Of a DNA stretch of 64,000 nucleotides, positions 8,297-15,320 are shown one piece after another. This DNA is from Acidobacteriota bacterium (GTDB lineage Bacteria; Acidobacteriota; Vicinamibacteria; Vicinamibacterales; JAKQTR01). Under the pieces are notes generated by a model that was not told the DNA's origin, ran no database searches, and saw only the letters and a list, made by a program, of their open reading frames with translations. The number at the start of each line of letters is the position of its first letter. Within the stretch, counting starts at the first letter, position 1. The translations under genes were made by a program, and so were the position numbers. Where the stretch lies: assembly GCA_026393675.1 (NCBI GenBank), contig JAPKZQ010000040.1, positions 1 to 64,000 on the forward strand, in the 5' to 3' direction.

Positions 8297-9604
8297 GTGA
8301 CTCCTGGCCACACCATCACCGTCAGGCCCGTGCGCCGCATCAGTGGCGTGGTCCGGGTCCCGGGCGACAAGTCGATCTCCCACCGGGCCCTGATTCTCGC
8401 GGCGCTGGCCGCGGGTCGATCCGAAATCGTGAACCTGGCTCCGGGCGACGACTGTCGCGCCACGCTGGACTGCCTGCGGCGCCTCGGCGTCGGCGCCTCA
8501 GCCGCAGCGTCACCCGATGACGGGAACAACTGCCGGTGGCTGATCGACGGCGTTGGCCTCTCCGGCCTCCGGCCCGCGTCTGATGGCCTTGACGCACAAA
8601 ACTCTGGCACGACCGCGCGCATGCTGATGGGCGCCCTGGCGGCAAGCGCGTTCAGCACCAGGATCTCCGGAGACGGCTCGCTCCAACGCCGGCCCATGCG
8701 ACGTGTCGTCGAGCCGCTTTCGCTGATGGGCGCGCACATCGAAACCAGCGACGGGCGGTTACCCGCGACTGTCACGGGCTCCCCGTTGCACGGCATCGAC
8801 TACTCAGTGCCTGTCCCCAGCGCGCAGGTCAAGAGCGCGATCCTGCTGGCCGGCCTGTCGGCGAGCGGCGTCACCACTGTCCGCGAATCGATCACCACGC
8901 GCGACCACACAGAGCGCGCGCTCGGCGCATTTGGCGTCAGTGTTGAGGTTGGGCCCGGGATGGTGGCTATGACTGGAGGCCAGCGGCCATCGGCAGCGAG
9001 GATCAACGTGCCCGGCGATCCATCCTCCGCGGCCTTCTGGGCGGTGGCGGCCGCCGCGCTGCCCGGCTCGTCGATCGACATTCGGGATGTCGGCCTGAAT
9101 CCCACGCGAATCGGATTCCTCCGGGTTCTCCAACGGTTCGGAGCGGCTGTCGCCACCATGGAGTCGTTGGAGGCTGACGCCGAAGCGAGAGGCACCATTC
9201 GCGTGTCGCATCGGACACTGGGCGACGTCGTGGTGGACGCATCGGAAGTCCCCGGCCTCATCGACGAACTGCCGGCGCTGGCGGCACTGGCCACGCACGG
9301 CGGACGATTCTCGGTGACGGGCGCGGCTGAATTGCGCGTCAAGGAAAGTGACAGGATCTCGGCGCTTGCGTGCGGGCTGCGGCTGATGGGTGCCGACATC
9401 GAAGAGACCCCCGATGGATTCCGCATCGACGGTGCGTCACGGCTTCGCGGCGGGGCCGTCGACGCGGTTGGCGATCACAGGCTGGCGATGGCGTTCGCGA
9501 TTGCCGCGCTTGGTGCCACGGGGCCGACCACGATTGCCGGAGCCGACGCGGTCTCAGTCTCGTACCCTGGCTTTTTTGATGTCCTCGAGAGCATGTGTGC
9601 ATGA
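8297..9604 (+). CDS. aroA: 3-phosphoshikimate 1-carboxyvinyltransferase (EPSP synthase)
   Basis: The sixth step of the shikimate pathway: condenses shikimate 3-phosphate with phosphoenolpyruvate. The 435-residue protein shows VRVPGDKSISHRALILAALA (about 11-30), the PEP-loop NSGTTARMLMG (about 98-108), the DHTERAL stretch, and the C-terminal RVKESDR. GTG 8297 starts the protein (VTPGHTITVRP) as expected for the family. Upstream in-frame sequence is not protein-like. A TGCTATAGT extended -10-like box ends only 6 bp upstream of the GTG, so the message may be leaderless. The 3' end overlaps aroK by 4 bp. Confidence 0.95.
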   Translation: MTPGHTITVRPVRRISGVVRVPGDKSISHRALILAALAAGRSEIVNLAPGDDCRATLDCLRRLGVGASAAASPDDGNNCRWLIDGVGLSGLRPASDGLDAQNSGTTARMLMGALAASAFSTRISGDGSLQRRPMRRVVEPLSLMGAHIETSDGRLPATVTGSPLHGIDYSVPVPSAQVKSAILLAGLSASGVTTVRESITTRDHTERALGAFGVSVEVGPGMVAMTGGQRPSAARINVPGDPSSAAFWAVAAAALPGSSIDIRDVGLNPTRIGFLRVLQRFGAAVATMESLEADAEARGTIRVSHRTLGDVVVDASEVPGLIDELPALAALATHGGRFSVTGAAELRVKESDRISALACGLRLMGADIEETPDGFRIDGASRLRGGAVDAVGDHRLAMAFAIAALGATGPTTIAGADAVSVSYPGFFDVLESMCA

Positions 9605-10101
9605 GAGCCGACAAGGTCTATCTGGTCGGGTTCATGGGCGCCGGCAAGACGTCACTCGCCCGCGAATTGGCACGGCGGCTCGACTGGAAGGTCGAAGATG
9701 TCGACGATCGCATCGAGTCGCACGAACGGCGCACGGTCAGGGAGATCTTCGCCCAGAGCGGTGAGACGCATTTTCGGATGATTGAGCGTCTCGTGGTCCG
9801 GGATCTCCTGCCGCTGCGCCACGTCGTGGTCGCGACTGGCGGCGGCACGTTCGTCGATGCGGACAACCGGGCGGCGATCATGGCGGACGGGACGGTCTTC
9901 TGGCTGGACGTTCCGTTTCAGGTCCTGCTCGATCGCATCCCGCTCGACGGGAGCAGGCCGCTGGCCCCCAACCGGACGCAGATGGAACAGCTCTATCTGA
10001 TGCGCCTCGCCGCATACGTGCAGGCGCACGTCAGACTGGACGGCGCGCGACAGTCAGTCGGAGAGTTGGCGGATGTCATCATCGAATGGCTTGGCGCGTA
10101 G
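9601..10101 (+). CDS. aroK: Shikimate kinase
   Basis: Phosphorylates shikimate using ATP, one step before AroA. The 166-residue protein has the P-loop GFMGAGKTS (residues 9-17), the acidic VEDVDDRIE that binds shikimate and Mg, the ATGGGTF loop, and the lid-region arginine within SRPLAPNR. The ATG at 9601 overlaps the aroA stop (ATGA), the usual sign of translational coupling. Two rare upstream codons could extend it but break this arrangement. Confidence 0.94.
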   Translation: MRADKVYLVGFMGAGKTSLARELARRLDWKVEDVDDRIESHERRTVREIFAQSGETHFRMIERLVVRDLLPLRHVVVATGGGTFVDADNRAAIMADGTVFWLDVPFQVLLDRIPLDGSRPLAPNRTQMEQLYLMRLAAYVQAHVRLDGARQSVGELADVIIEWLGA

Positions 10102-10143
10102 GCCTCACCATTCGTCGACCATTCGGGATAGCGGCGGAGACAG

Positions 10144-10881
10144 ATGCGATACCTGGTGCTGGCTGATATCCACGCGAATCTTTCCGCCCTCGAGGCCGTC
10201 CTGGTCGACGCGCAACTTCGAGGGTTTGATCAGATCCTGTTGCTGGGCGATCTGGTCGGGTACGGGGCGCAGCCCAATGAAGTGCTCGACCGACTTGCCA
10301 GCCTTCCAGTCGCTGCCGCGATTCGTGGCAACCACGACAAGGTCGCTGCGGGCCTGGACGATGCCGATGCGTTCAATGCCGTGGCGAAACAAGTTGCCGA
10401 ATGGACGCAGCACGCGTTGACGCCACCCCATGCGATCTTCATCCGGGCGCTTCGGCAGGGACCGCTGAGCGTGACCGACTGGATTGAGATCTGCCACGGG
10501 TCGCCGTACGACGAGGACGCCTATGTGCTGGATACACTCGACGCCCTGAACGCCCTGCGGGCGACCCATCGCCCGCTCTGCCTGTTCGGCCACACCCACG
10601 CGCCAATGGCCTTCCTGTTTGCGGGCAACGAACTGCATTATCGGGAAACCGCCGCCGACTCCGTGTTGCAGGTGAGCCCCGGCTGGACCCACCTGGTGAA
10701 TGTTGGGTCGGTGGGACAGCCCAGAGACGGGGACCCGAGGGCGGCCTACGGCATCGCTGATGACGATCGGAAGGAGGTCAGCTTCTTCAGGGTTCTGTAT
10801 GATGTCGCGGCCGCCCAGCAGGCCATCAGGGAGGCGGAACTCCCAGACGCGCTCGCCAAGCGCCTGGCGCTGGGCCGGTAG
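10144..10881 (+). CDS. Metallophosphoesterase (YfcE/calcineurin-like)
   Basis: A 245-residue binuclear metal phosphoesterase. All motifs are present: LADIHANL (D-x-H), LLGDLVGYG (GD), IRGNHDK (GNHD), CHGSP and LFGHTHAP (GHxH). The C-terminal NVGSVGQPRDGDPRAAYGI is typical of the YfcE-like subgroup. Substrate is unknown; relatives hydrolyse cyclic nucleotides, dinucleoside polyphosphates or phosphoproteins. A purine-rich GGAGA ribosome site lies just upstream of the ATG. It is 42 bp downstream of aroK and may share its transcript. Confidence 0.9.
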   Translation: MRYLVLADIHANLSALEAVLVDAQLRGFDQILLLGDLVGYGAQPNEVLDRLASLPVAAAIRGNHDKVAAGLDDADAFNAVAKQVAEWTQHALTPPHAIFIRALRQGPLSVTDWIEICHGSPYDEDAYVLDTLDALNALRATHRPLCLFGHTHAPMAFLFAGNELHYRETAADSVLQVSPGWTHLVNVGSVGQPRDGDPRAAYGIADDDRKEVSFFRVLYDVAAAQQAIREAELPDALAKRLALGR

Positions 10882-10886
10882 CGACC

Positions 10887-11045
10887 CTACCCTGCGGCTT
10901 TGGCGGCCTTACGGGCGGCGTCGCCTTCGCGGCGTCTCATTTCGACGGCAAACGCGTCACGCGCGGCGCGCGAGCCGAGAATCCAGCCAATGACGATGCC
11001 GATGAGGATCGTCGCTGGAATATACAGAAAGTGACCGGCGCCCAT
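10887..11045 (-). CDS. 52-residue single-span membrane protein at the end of the ccm operon
   Basis: A short reading frame, MGAGHFLYIPATILIGIVIG... to ...KAAKAAG. It has one hydrophobic segment (about residues 6-24, IPATILIGIVIGWILG) and then a basic, alanine-rich cytoplasmic tail (SRAARDAFAVEMRRREG). It begins 10 bp after the CcmD-like gene ends and runs the same way, so it is the last gene of the cytochrome c maturation operon. I do not recognise a family. It may be a small accessory subunit of the heme-handling complex, but that is inference from position. Confidence 0.65.
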   Translation of the reverse strand: MGAGHFLYIPATILIGIVIGWILGSRAARDAFAVEMRRREGDAARKAAKAAG

Positions 11046-11055
11046 CAGGCCTCTC

Positions 11056-11334
11056 TTACCGCGACGGTACGCGCTTCTGCAGATCCGCCAGTTCGCGTTC
11101 GATCTTCTTCATTCGCCGCCAGATCGACCACACGTAGACGAGCAGGGCCAGCCATACGAAGATGTACGCCCCGATCAGGAGGGGCGCCGCCGGTAGCTGC
11201 TCGGCCGGCGGCAGCGAACTGAGAGGCACGAAATCACCCCGCCCCGGCGCCGAAGGCGGGGGCTGGGTGGCGGCGAGAACAGAGCCCGCCGTCAACAGCA
11301 TCGACACGATGGTGGTCATCACACGTCGCCTCAT
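11056..11334 (-). CDS. ccmD: CcmD-like heme exporter accessory protein
   Basis: A 92-residue protein with an N-terminal hydrophobic segment (VMTTIVSMLLTAGSVLA) that looks like a signal peptide or anchor, a proline-rich linker, and a C-terminal helix (LIGAYIFVWLALLVYVWSIW) followed by a charged coil, RRMKKIERELADLQKR. The last part is the CcmD family pattern: one helix, then a basic cytoplasmic tail. CcmD helps release holo-CcmE from the CcmABC complex. I chose ATG 11334 because GAGG lies 8 bp before it; ATGs at 11355 and 11352 are alternatives. It sits 33 bp after ccmC. Confidence 0.75.
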   Translation of the reverse strand: MRRRVMTTIVSMLLTAGSVLAATQPPPSAPGRGDFVPLSSLPPAEQLPAAPLLIGAYIFVWLALLVYVWSIWRRMKKIERELADLQKRVPSR

Positions 11335-11367
11335 GGAGGTCGCCTCACACATCATCAGCCCGCTTCA

Positions 11368-12027
11368 CTACTCGTCGATCGCCAGATAGATCTGTTCCAC
11401 GGTTGCCCGTTGGTCTTCGAGGTGTTTCCGCAGGGTCAGCAGAAGCACATAGAGCAGCAGGAACGACGCCACGCAGAACCAGAACGGTCCCCGCATACCT
11501 GGCCCAAGCGTCATCACCACGTTGGTCGTCGGGTGGATGGTCCGCCAGAAGTTGACCGACACGTAGACGAACGGCACGTTGGCCATGCCAAAGATGGCCA
11601 TCGCCGCCGACAGCTTCTCCGATCCGGATCCGCCGTATCGCCGGACCAGCAGATAGGCCACGAACATCATCCACAAAAGTAACGACGAGGTGAGCCGGGC
11701 ATCCCACTGCCACCAGACGCCCCACGCCTTGCGGGCCCACATCGGCCCGGTCACCAGGACGATCAGCCCGAAGACAACAGCCAGTTCTCCGGCGGCGACT
11801 GCCAGCCGGTCGGCCGCCGCGGATCGCTTGAACAGAAACACCGCGCTCGCGATGCCGCAGATGAACGCCGAGAGAAACAGCATCATCGCGGACGGCACGT
11901 GGTAGTAGAAGACCCGCTGGATCAGGCCCATGGTCTGTTCGGGCGGTGCAGAAGCGACAAACAGCGGCGCGACGGCGAACAGGATCATCGCGAGAACAGT
12001 CAGCGGTGTATACGCTTTTGCCATCAT
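11368..12027 (-). CDS. ccmC: Heme exporter / heme-handling protein CcmC
   Basis: A 219-residue inner-membrane protein with six hydrophobic segments. The tryptophan-rich WGVWWQWDARLTSSLLLW (about residues 107-124) is the periplasmic WWD heme-binding motif of this family. Conserved histidines lie in VFYYHVPSAMM and the later HPTTNV loop. CcmC presents heme to CcmE. The start codon overlaps the ccmB stop by one base (TAATG), and ccmD follows. Confidence 0.93.
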   Translation of the reverse strand: MMAKAYTPLTVLAMILFAVAPLFVASAPPEQTMGLIQRVFYYHVPSAMMLFLSAFICGIASAVFLFKRSAAADRLAVAAGELAVVFGLIVLVTGPMWARKAWGVWWQWDARLTSSLLLWMMFVAYLLVRRYGGSGSEKLSAAMAIFGMANVPFVYVSVNFWRTIHPTTNVVMTLGPGMRGPFWFCVASFLLLYVLLLTLRKHLEDQRATVEQIYLAIDE

Positions 12028-12710
12028 TACTCCGTCATGAGCGGCTCAAAGGTCCACAACGCCAGGGTCACGAACACGGCGTCGAAAAATACCAGCAACG
12101 CGACCCAGAATCGCGCCATGGGCTCATCGGGAACGGTCTGAAGCAGTGCCACGGTTCCGCGCACTCCAGCGATGATGATCGGAATCGTGATGGGATACAA
12201 GAGTACCGGCAGCAGCACGTCCCGACTGCGCGCGCGGACGAGCATGGCGGCAAACAGGGTCCCGACAGACGCGAAGCCGAGCGTGCCGGCGACCAGCAGC
12301 AGCACCAGCCACAGCGGGCTCGCGCCGAAGGACGCATTGAAGAGCAGCCCGACCAGGGGAACCAGCACCATCTCGACCACGCCGAGCAGAATCAGGATGC
12401 CGAACAGTTTGCCGACGTAGATGGCGGGCCGGTCTGACGGCGCCAGCATCAGGGCGCGCAATGTCTCGGTCTGCCGTTCCCGCTCAAAGGTCCGTCCGAG
12501 CGCGAGCGTGCCGGCAAACGCGATGGCGATCCACAGGATGCCCGCGGCCGCGTCCTCCATGGGTTGTCCTTCCCGCACCAGCGCGAAGGCGAACACCAGG
12601 ACGCACGAGGCCGCGAAAAACACGGTGGTGTAGAGGATTTCCCGGCTTCGGACCTCGACAGTGAGGTCCTTTCGCATCACGATCCAGGCGACTCGCAGAA
12701 ACTGTCTCAT
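12027..12710 (-). CDS. ccmB: Heme exporter membrane protein CcmB
   Basis: A 227-residue membrane permease of the CcmAB ABC complex, which uses ATP to free holo-CcmE from CcmC. The family pattern is visible: an early RKDLTVEVRSREILYT segment, then GILWIAIAFAGTLALGRTFERERQTETLRALMLAP, and about five further helices. It overlaps ccmA by 4 bp (ATGA) and ccmC by 1 bp, so translation is coupled. Confidence 0.93.
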   Translation of the reverse strand: MRQFLRVAWIVMRKDLTVEVRSREILYTTVFFAASCVLVFAFALVREGQPMEDAAAGILWIAIAFAGTLALGRTFERERQTETLRALMLAPSDRPAIYVGKLFGILILLGVVEMVLVPLVGLLFNASFGASPLWLVLLLVAGTLGFASVGTLFAAMLVRARSRDVLLPVLLYPITIPIIIAGVRGTVALLQTVPDEPMARFWVALLVFFDAVFVTLALWTFEPLMTE

Positions 12711-13420
12711 CGTCGTGCCGCCGCAACCGCGTCGCGATAGCGTTCCCGCAGACTCGCAGACGAATCGTCGACCAGCAGCAGCCGGCCATCTCGCAGCACG
12801 GCGACGCGGTCGAACAGCCCTTCGGCCAAATCAAGATCGTGCGTGGCCACCAGGACGATGCGGCCGTCCTGACGGAGACCGCGGAGGCGGGCCACCAGGG
12901 TCTGTCCGGAGGCGTCGTCTAGGCCGGTGAACGGCTCGTCGAGCAACAGCAGCCGGGGCTCGTGCAGTAACGCGCGCTCCAGCGCGAGGCGTTGTCGCAT
13001 CCCCCTCGAGAATCCCGACACCAGATCGTCGGCGCGCTCGCGAAGCCCCGCGCGACCGAGAGCGTCGCCGACCACGCCCGGCACGTTCGGACAGCCGTAC
13101 AAGCGCGCAAAGAACTCGAGATTCTCGCGAGCGCTGAGTTCGGGATACAGGTACAGGTCGTGGCCAAGCAGCCCCAGCCGGGCTCGAAGCCATGGGCCCA
13201 TCGCGCGCGATGTCGCCGATCCGTAATGGATTTCACCCGACGAAGCCGTCAACAGCGTGGACAGGATAGCGAGCAGCGTGGACTTGCCGGCGCCGTTGGG
13301 CCCCAGCAGGCCGACAATTTCTCCGGCGCGACACGTCAGGTTGACACGATTCAGCGCGCGACGACGGCCGAAGTTTCGCGAGACGTCTTCGACGACCAGG
13401 TGATCGAAATCGAACGTCAC
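12707..13420 (-). CDS. ccmA: ABC transporter ATP-binding protein CcmA
   Basis: The ATPase of the CcmAB complex, 237 residues. Walker A is GPNGAGKST (about 38-46). The signature region reads FSRGMRQRLALERALL instead of LSGGQ, a change common in CcmA. Walker B is LLLLDEPFTGLD and the switch histidine is in LVATHD. It overlaps both neighbours by 4 bp: the upstream uncharacterised membrane protein (stop at 13417) and ccmB. Confidence 0.93.
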   Translation of the reverse strand: MTFDFDHLVVEDVSRNFGRRRALNRVNLTCRAGEIVGLLGPNGAGKSTLLAILSTLLTASSGEIHYGSATSRAMGPWLRARLGLLGHDLYLYPELSARENLEFFARLYGCPNVPGVVGDALGRAGLRERADDLVSGFSRGMRQRLALERALLHEPRLLLLDEPFTGLDDASGQTLVARLRGLRQDGRIVLVATHDLDLAEGLFDRVAVLRDGRLLLVDDSSASLRERYRDAVAAARR

Positions 13421-14625
13421 GCCACCAGTCCCTCGCCGGGCGCGCCAGTATGTTGATCCAACTCCCCGTACACTCGTTCGAGTTGATCGAACAGATCGCT
13501 TCGTCTGCTGGCGTACCGGGTGGCATCAACCGCCCCGGTCCGCTGTTGTTTCTCGAGTCGGACCAGGTCCGCCATCAACTTGGTGCGCCGCTGTTCCAAT
13601 TCCGCCTTGCGTGCCAGATCTCCCGTGCGCGCCGTCGCTGTCGCCGCTCCCCAGATGCCACCAATCAACACGAGGACAGCCAGGGCGATGGCCACGAACC
13701 GTCCCGCGTGGTTTCGCGAAGGCACCCCGGCAAGCGCCACGCTCAGTGGCTTTCCCGACTCCAACATGGCGCCCGTGCCCAGGATGAAGTTGTGCGTGTC
13801 GCCCGGCACGTCGTTGGTTGACGCGAACTGCGGGGATGTCATCGACAATCCGGGAAGCTTGGTCGCAATCACCTGCACCCTGGCCCAGGTGACAGGCAGT
13901 ACTTGAGCAATCACCCGCTCGGAGCCTGCCGGCGGAAGCCCGAAGGCAATCTGGACCGGCGTCGAGCCTGGCGCGAACGGACCGGCAATCGACACGCGGC
14001 GCCCGCGCAACGTCGCCTGCGTCGACGAGCCTTCGAGCAAGGTCGGCTGCTCGGCGCCCTCAGGCAAGTCGAAGGCGATCGCCGATTTCGGAGACACGGG
14101 CGCGGCGCCGGCATTCACGATGTCGAAGATGTAGAACACCGTCAATGCATCGTCATCGAATTCTATCTGGATCCGGCTGTCGCCGCCCAGAATGGCTTCT
14201 CCGGCGATCGGTGCGATCTGGCCCCCTCCCGCCGCGCCGCCGCCGTCGGCCCCGGCTGCCAGAATGAGACGAATCCCACCCGACGCCGGCACCTGAAAGG
14301 GCTGCGATTCGAGGCGACGTCCGTCAATGACCGCCGAGGCACGAGCCGTCGCCCCTGGCGCGAGGCCATCGAACTGCGCGTGCCCGTTGGCATTCGTCCT
14401 GGCGGTCTGTGTCTTGTCGCCCACCTGCAGTTCGACCGCATGGCTCACGATGTTGTCGGTCAGCGCCCCACGCACGAGACGCACTACAACGGTGCCAACC
14501 TGTACGTCGCCGACCGGCATGGGGATGCCCGACATCTGGCGAGCGTCCGGCATCTGCGCCCAGATGGACGTCGTCGCGACCACCAGCATTCCCACGAACA
14601 GGCCCAACATGCGACGGGCCGTCAT
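13417..14625 (-). CDS. Uncharacterised ccm-operon membrane protein with exported domain and cytoplasmic helical tail
   Basis: A 402-residue protein lying between ccmF and ccmA. It starts with a signal peptide or anchor (MLGLFVGMLVVATTSIWAQ). A beta-rich exported region contains a carboxypeptidase-regulatory or Cna-B-like repeat (VVVRLVRGALTDNIVSHAVE, then ANGHAQFDGLAPG). One membrane helix (about 316-336, FVAIALAVLVLIGGIWGAA) follows. The C-terminal tail has LMADLVRLEKQQRTGAVD and RYASRRSDLFDQLERVYGEL. That tail resembles the short coiled motif of the upstream zinc-ribbon protein and of CcmI-type proteins. The ATG at 14625 overlaps the upstream stop (ATGA), which sets the start. A role in cytochrome c maturation is inferred from position only. 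Confidence 0.72.
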   Translation of the reverse strand: MTARRMLGLFVGMLVVATTSIWAQMPDARQMSGIPMPVGDVQVGTVVVRLVRGALTDNIVSHAVELQVGDKTQTARTNANGHAQFDGLAPGATARASAVIDGRRLESQPFQVPASGGIRLILAAGADGGGAAGGGQIAPIAGEAILGGDSRIQIEFDDDALTVFYIFDIVNAGAAPVSPKSAIAFDLPEGAEQPTLLEGSSTQATLRGRRVSIAGPFAPGSTPVQIAFGLPPAGSERVIAQVLPVTWARVQVIATKLPGLSMTSPQFASTNDVPGDTHNFILGTGAMLESGKPLSVALAGVPSRNHAGRFVAIALAVLVLIGGIWGAATATARTGDLARKAELEQRRTKLMADLVRLEKQQRTGAVDATRYASRRSDLFDQLERVYGELDQHTGAPGEGLVA

Positions 14626-15320
14626 ACGTCCCCCGCGATCCGGGTCCCGCACGATTTACAGAACCTGGCATCCTTGTCACTGACCGTCGAACAGTCGGGA
14701 CAGGTTCCTATTGGCGCAGGCACCGTGGCCGGCCGATCACCCGCCTCGGTTGTCCCGATCGTGCCCGAAGGCGCGGGGGCCGAAGTTGGCGACGACAACA
14801 GGGCGGCCAGATCGCGTTCAATCAGCGCCCGGTAGCCGCCTCCCCCCTCGAGCTGGCGGATCAGGCCCACGGCGCGTGTTCGCAGTCTTGGAACGATCTC
14901 GCTGTAGTCGGCCTCAGAAATCTTTCGCATCGCGCGATCGAATTCGACTTCCTTGATCGACCGCAGGACCAACATCTTCTCGCGCTCGAGCGCCGCGCGC
15001 GTCCGGCCAGCCAGCATTTCGGTTGCCTCGCCGGCGTCAGCGGCCACCAGCGGCCCGAGCGTCCTCACCAGGCCCGCGGCCACCAGGCCCGCTGTGAGGA
15101 TGGTGACGATCACCGCGACGGTCTGGACCGTTCCGCCGTCGCGCGTCACCACGGCGCCCGCCGCGGCCGACATCAGTACTCCGAGCACGAGGAGGTGCCA
15201 CGGTCGCACTCCTCCGACCTGTGGAGGGGCGGGTGTGGACTGCGGAGCGGGAGCGGCCTGGACTCCCGCCCGCTGGTTGCCGCCGGGTTGCCCGGCTGTC
15301 GTCGCGGTCTTACGTTTCAT
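14622..15320 (-). CDS. Uncharacterised ccm-operon membrane protein with CcmI-like motif and C-terminal zinc ribbon
   Basis: A 232-residue protein with a proline/alanine-rich N-terminus, two membrane helices (about 42-62 and 68-90), then a helical segment EREKMLVLRSIKEVEFD-RAMRKISEADYSEIVPRLR. This matches the pattern seen after the helices of CcmI-type proteins. The C-terminus is a zinc ribbon (CPDCSTVSDKDARFCKSCG). It overlaps ccmF by 4 bp and the next gene by 4 bp. No ccmH or ccmG lies in the window, so this gene occupies the position where ccmH/ccmI functions are often encoded. Family and function are not established. Confidence 0.75.
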   Translation of the reverse strand: MKRKTATTAGQPGGNQRAGVQAAPAPQSTPAPPQVGGVRPWHLLVLGVLMSAAAGAVVTRDGGTVQTVAVIVTILTAGLVAAGLVRTLGPLVAADAGEATEMLAGRTRAALEREKMLVLRSIKEVEFDRAMRKISEADYSEIVPRLRTRAVGLIRQLEGGGGYRALIERDLAALLSSPTSAPAPSGTIGTTEAGDRPATVPAPIGTCPDCSTVSDKDARFCKSCGTRIAGDV

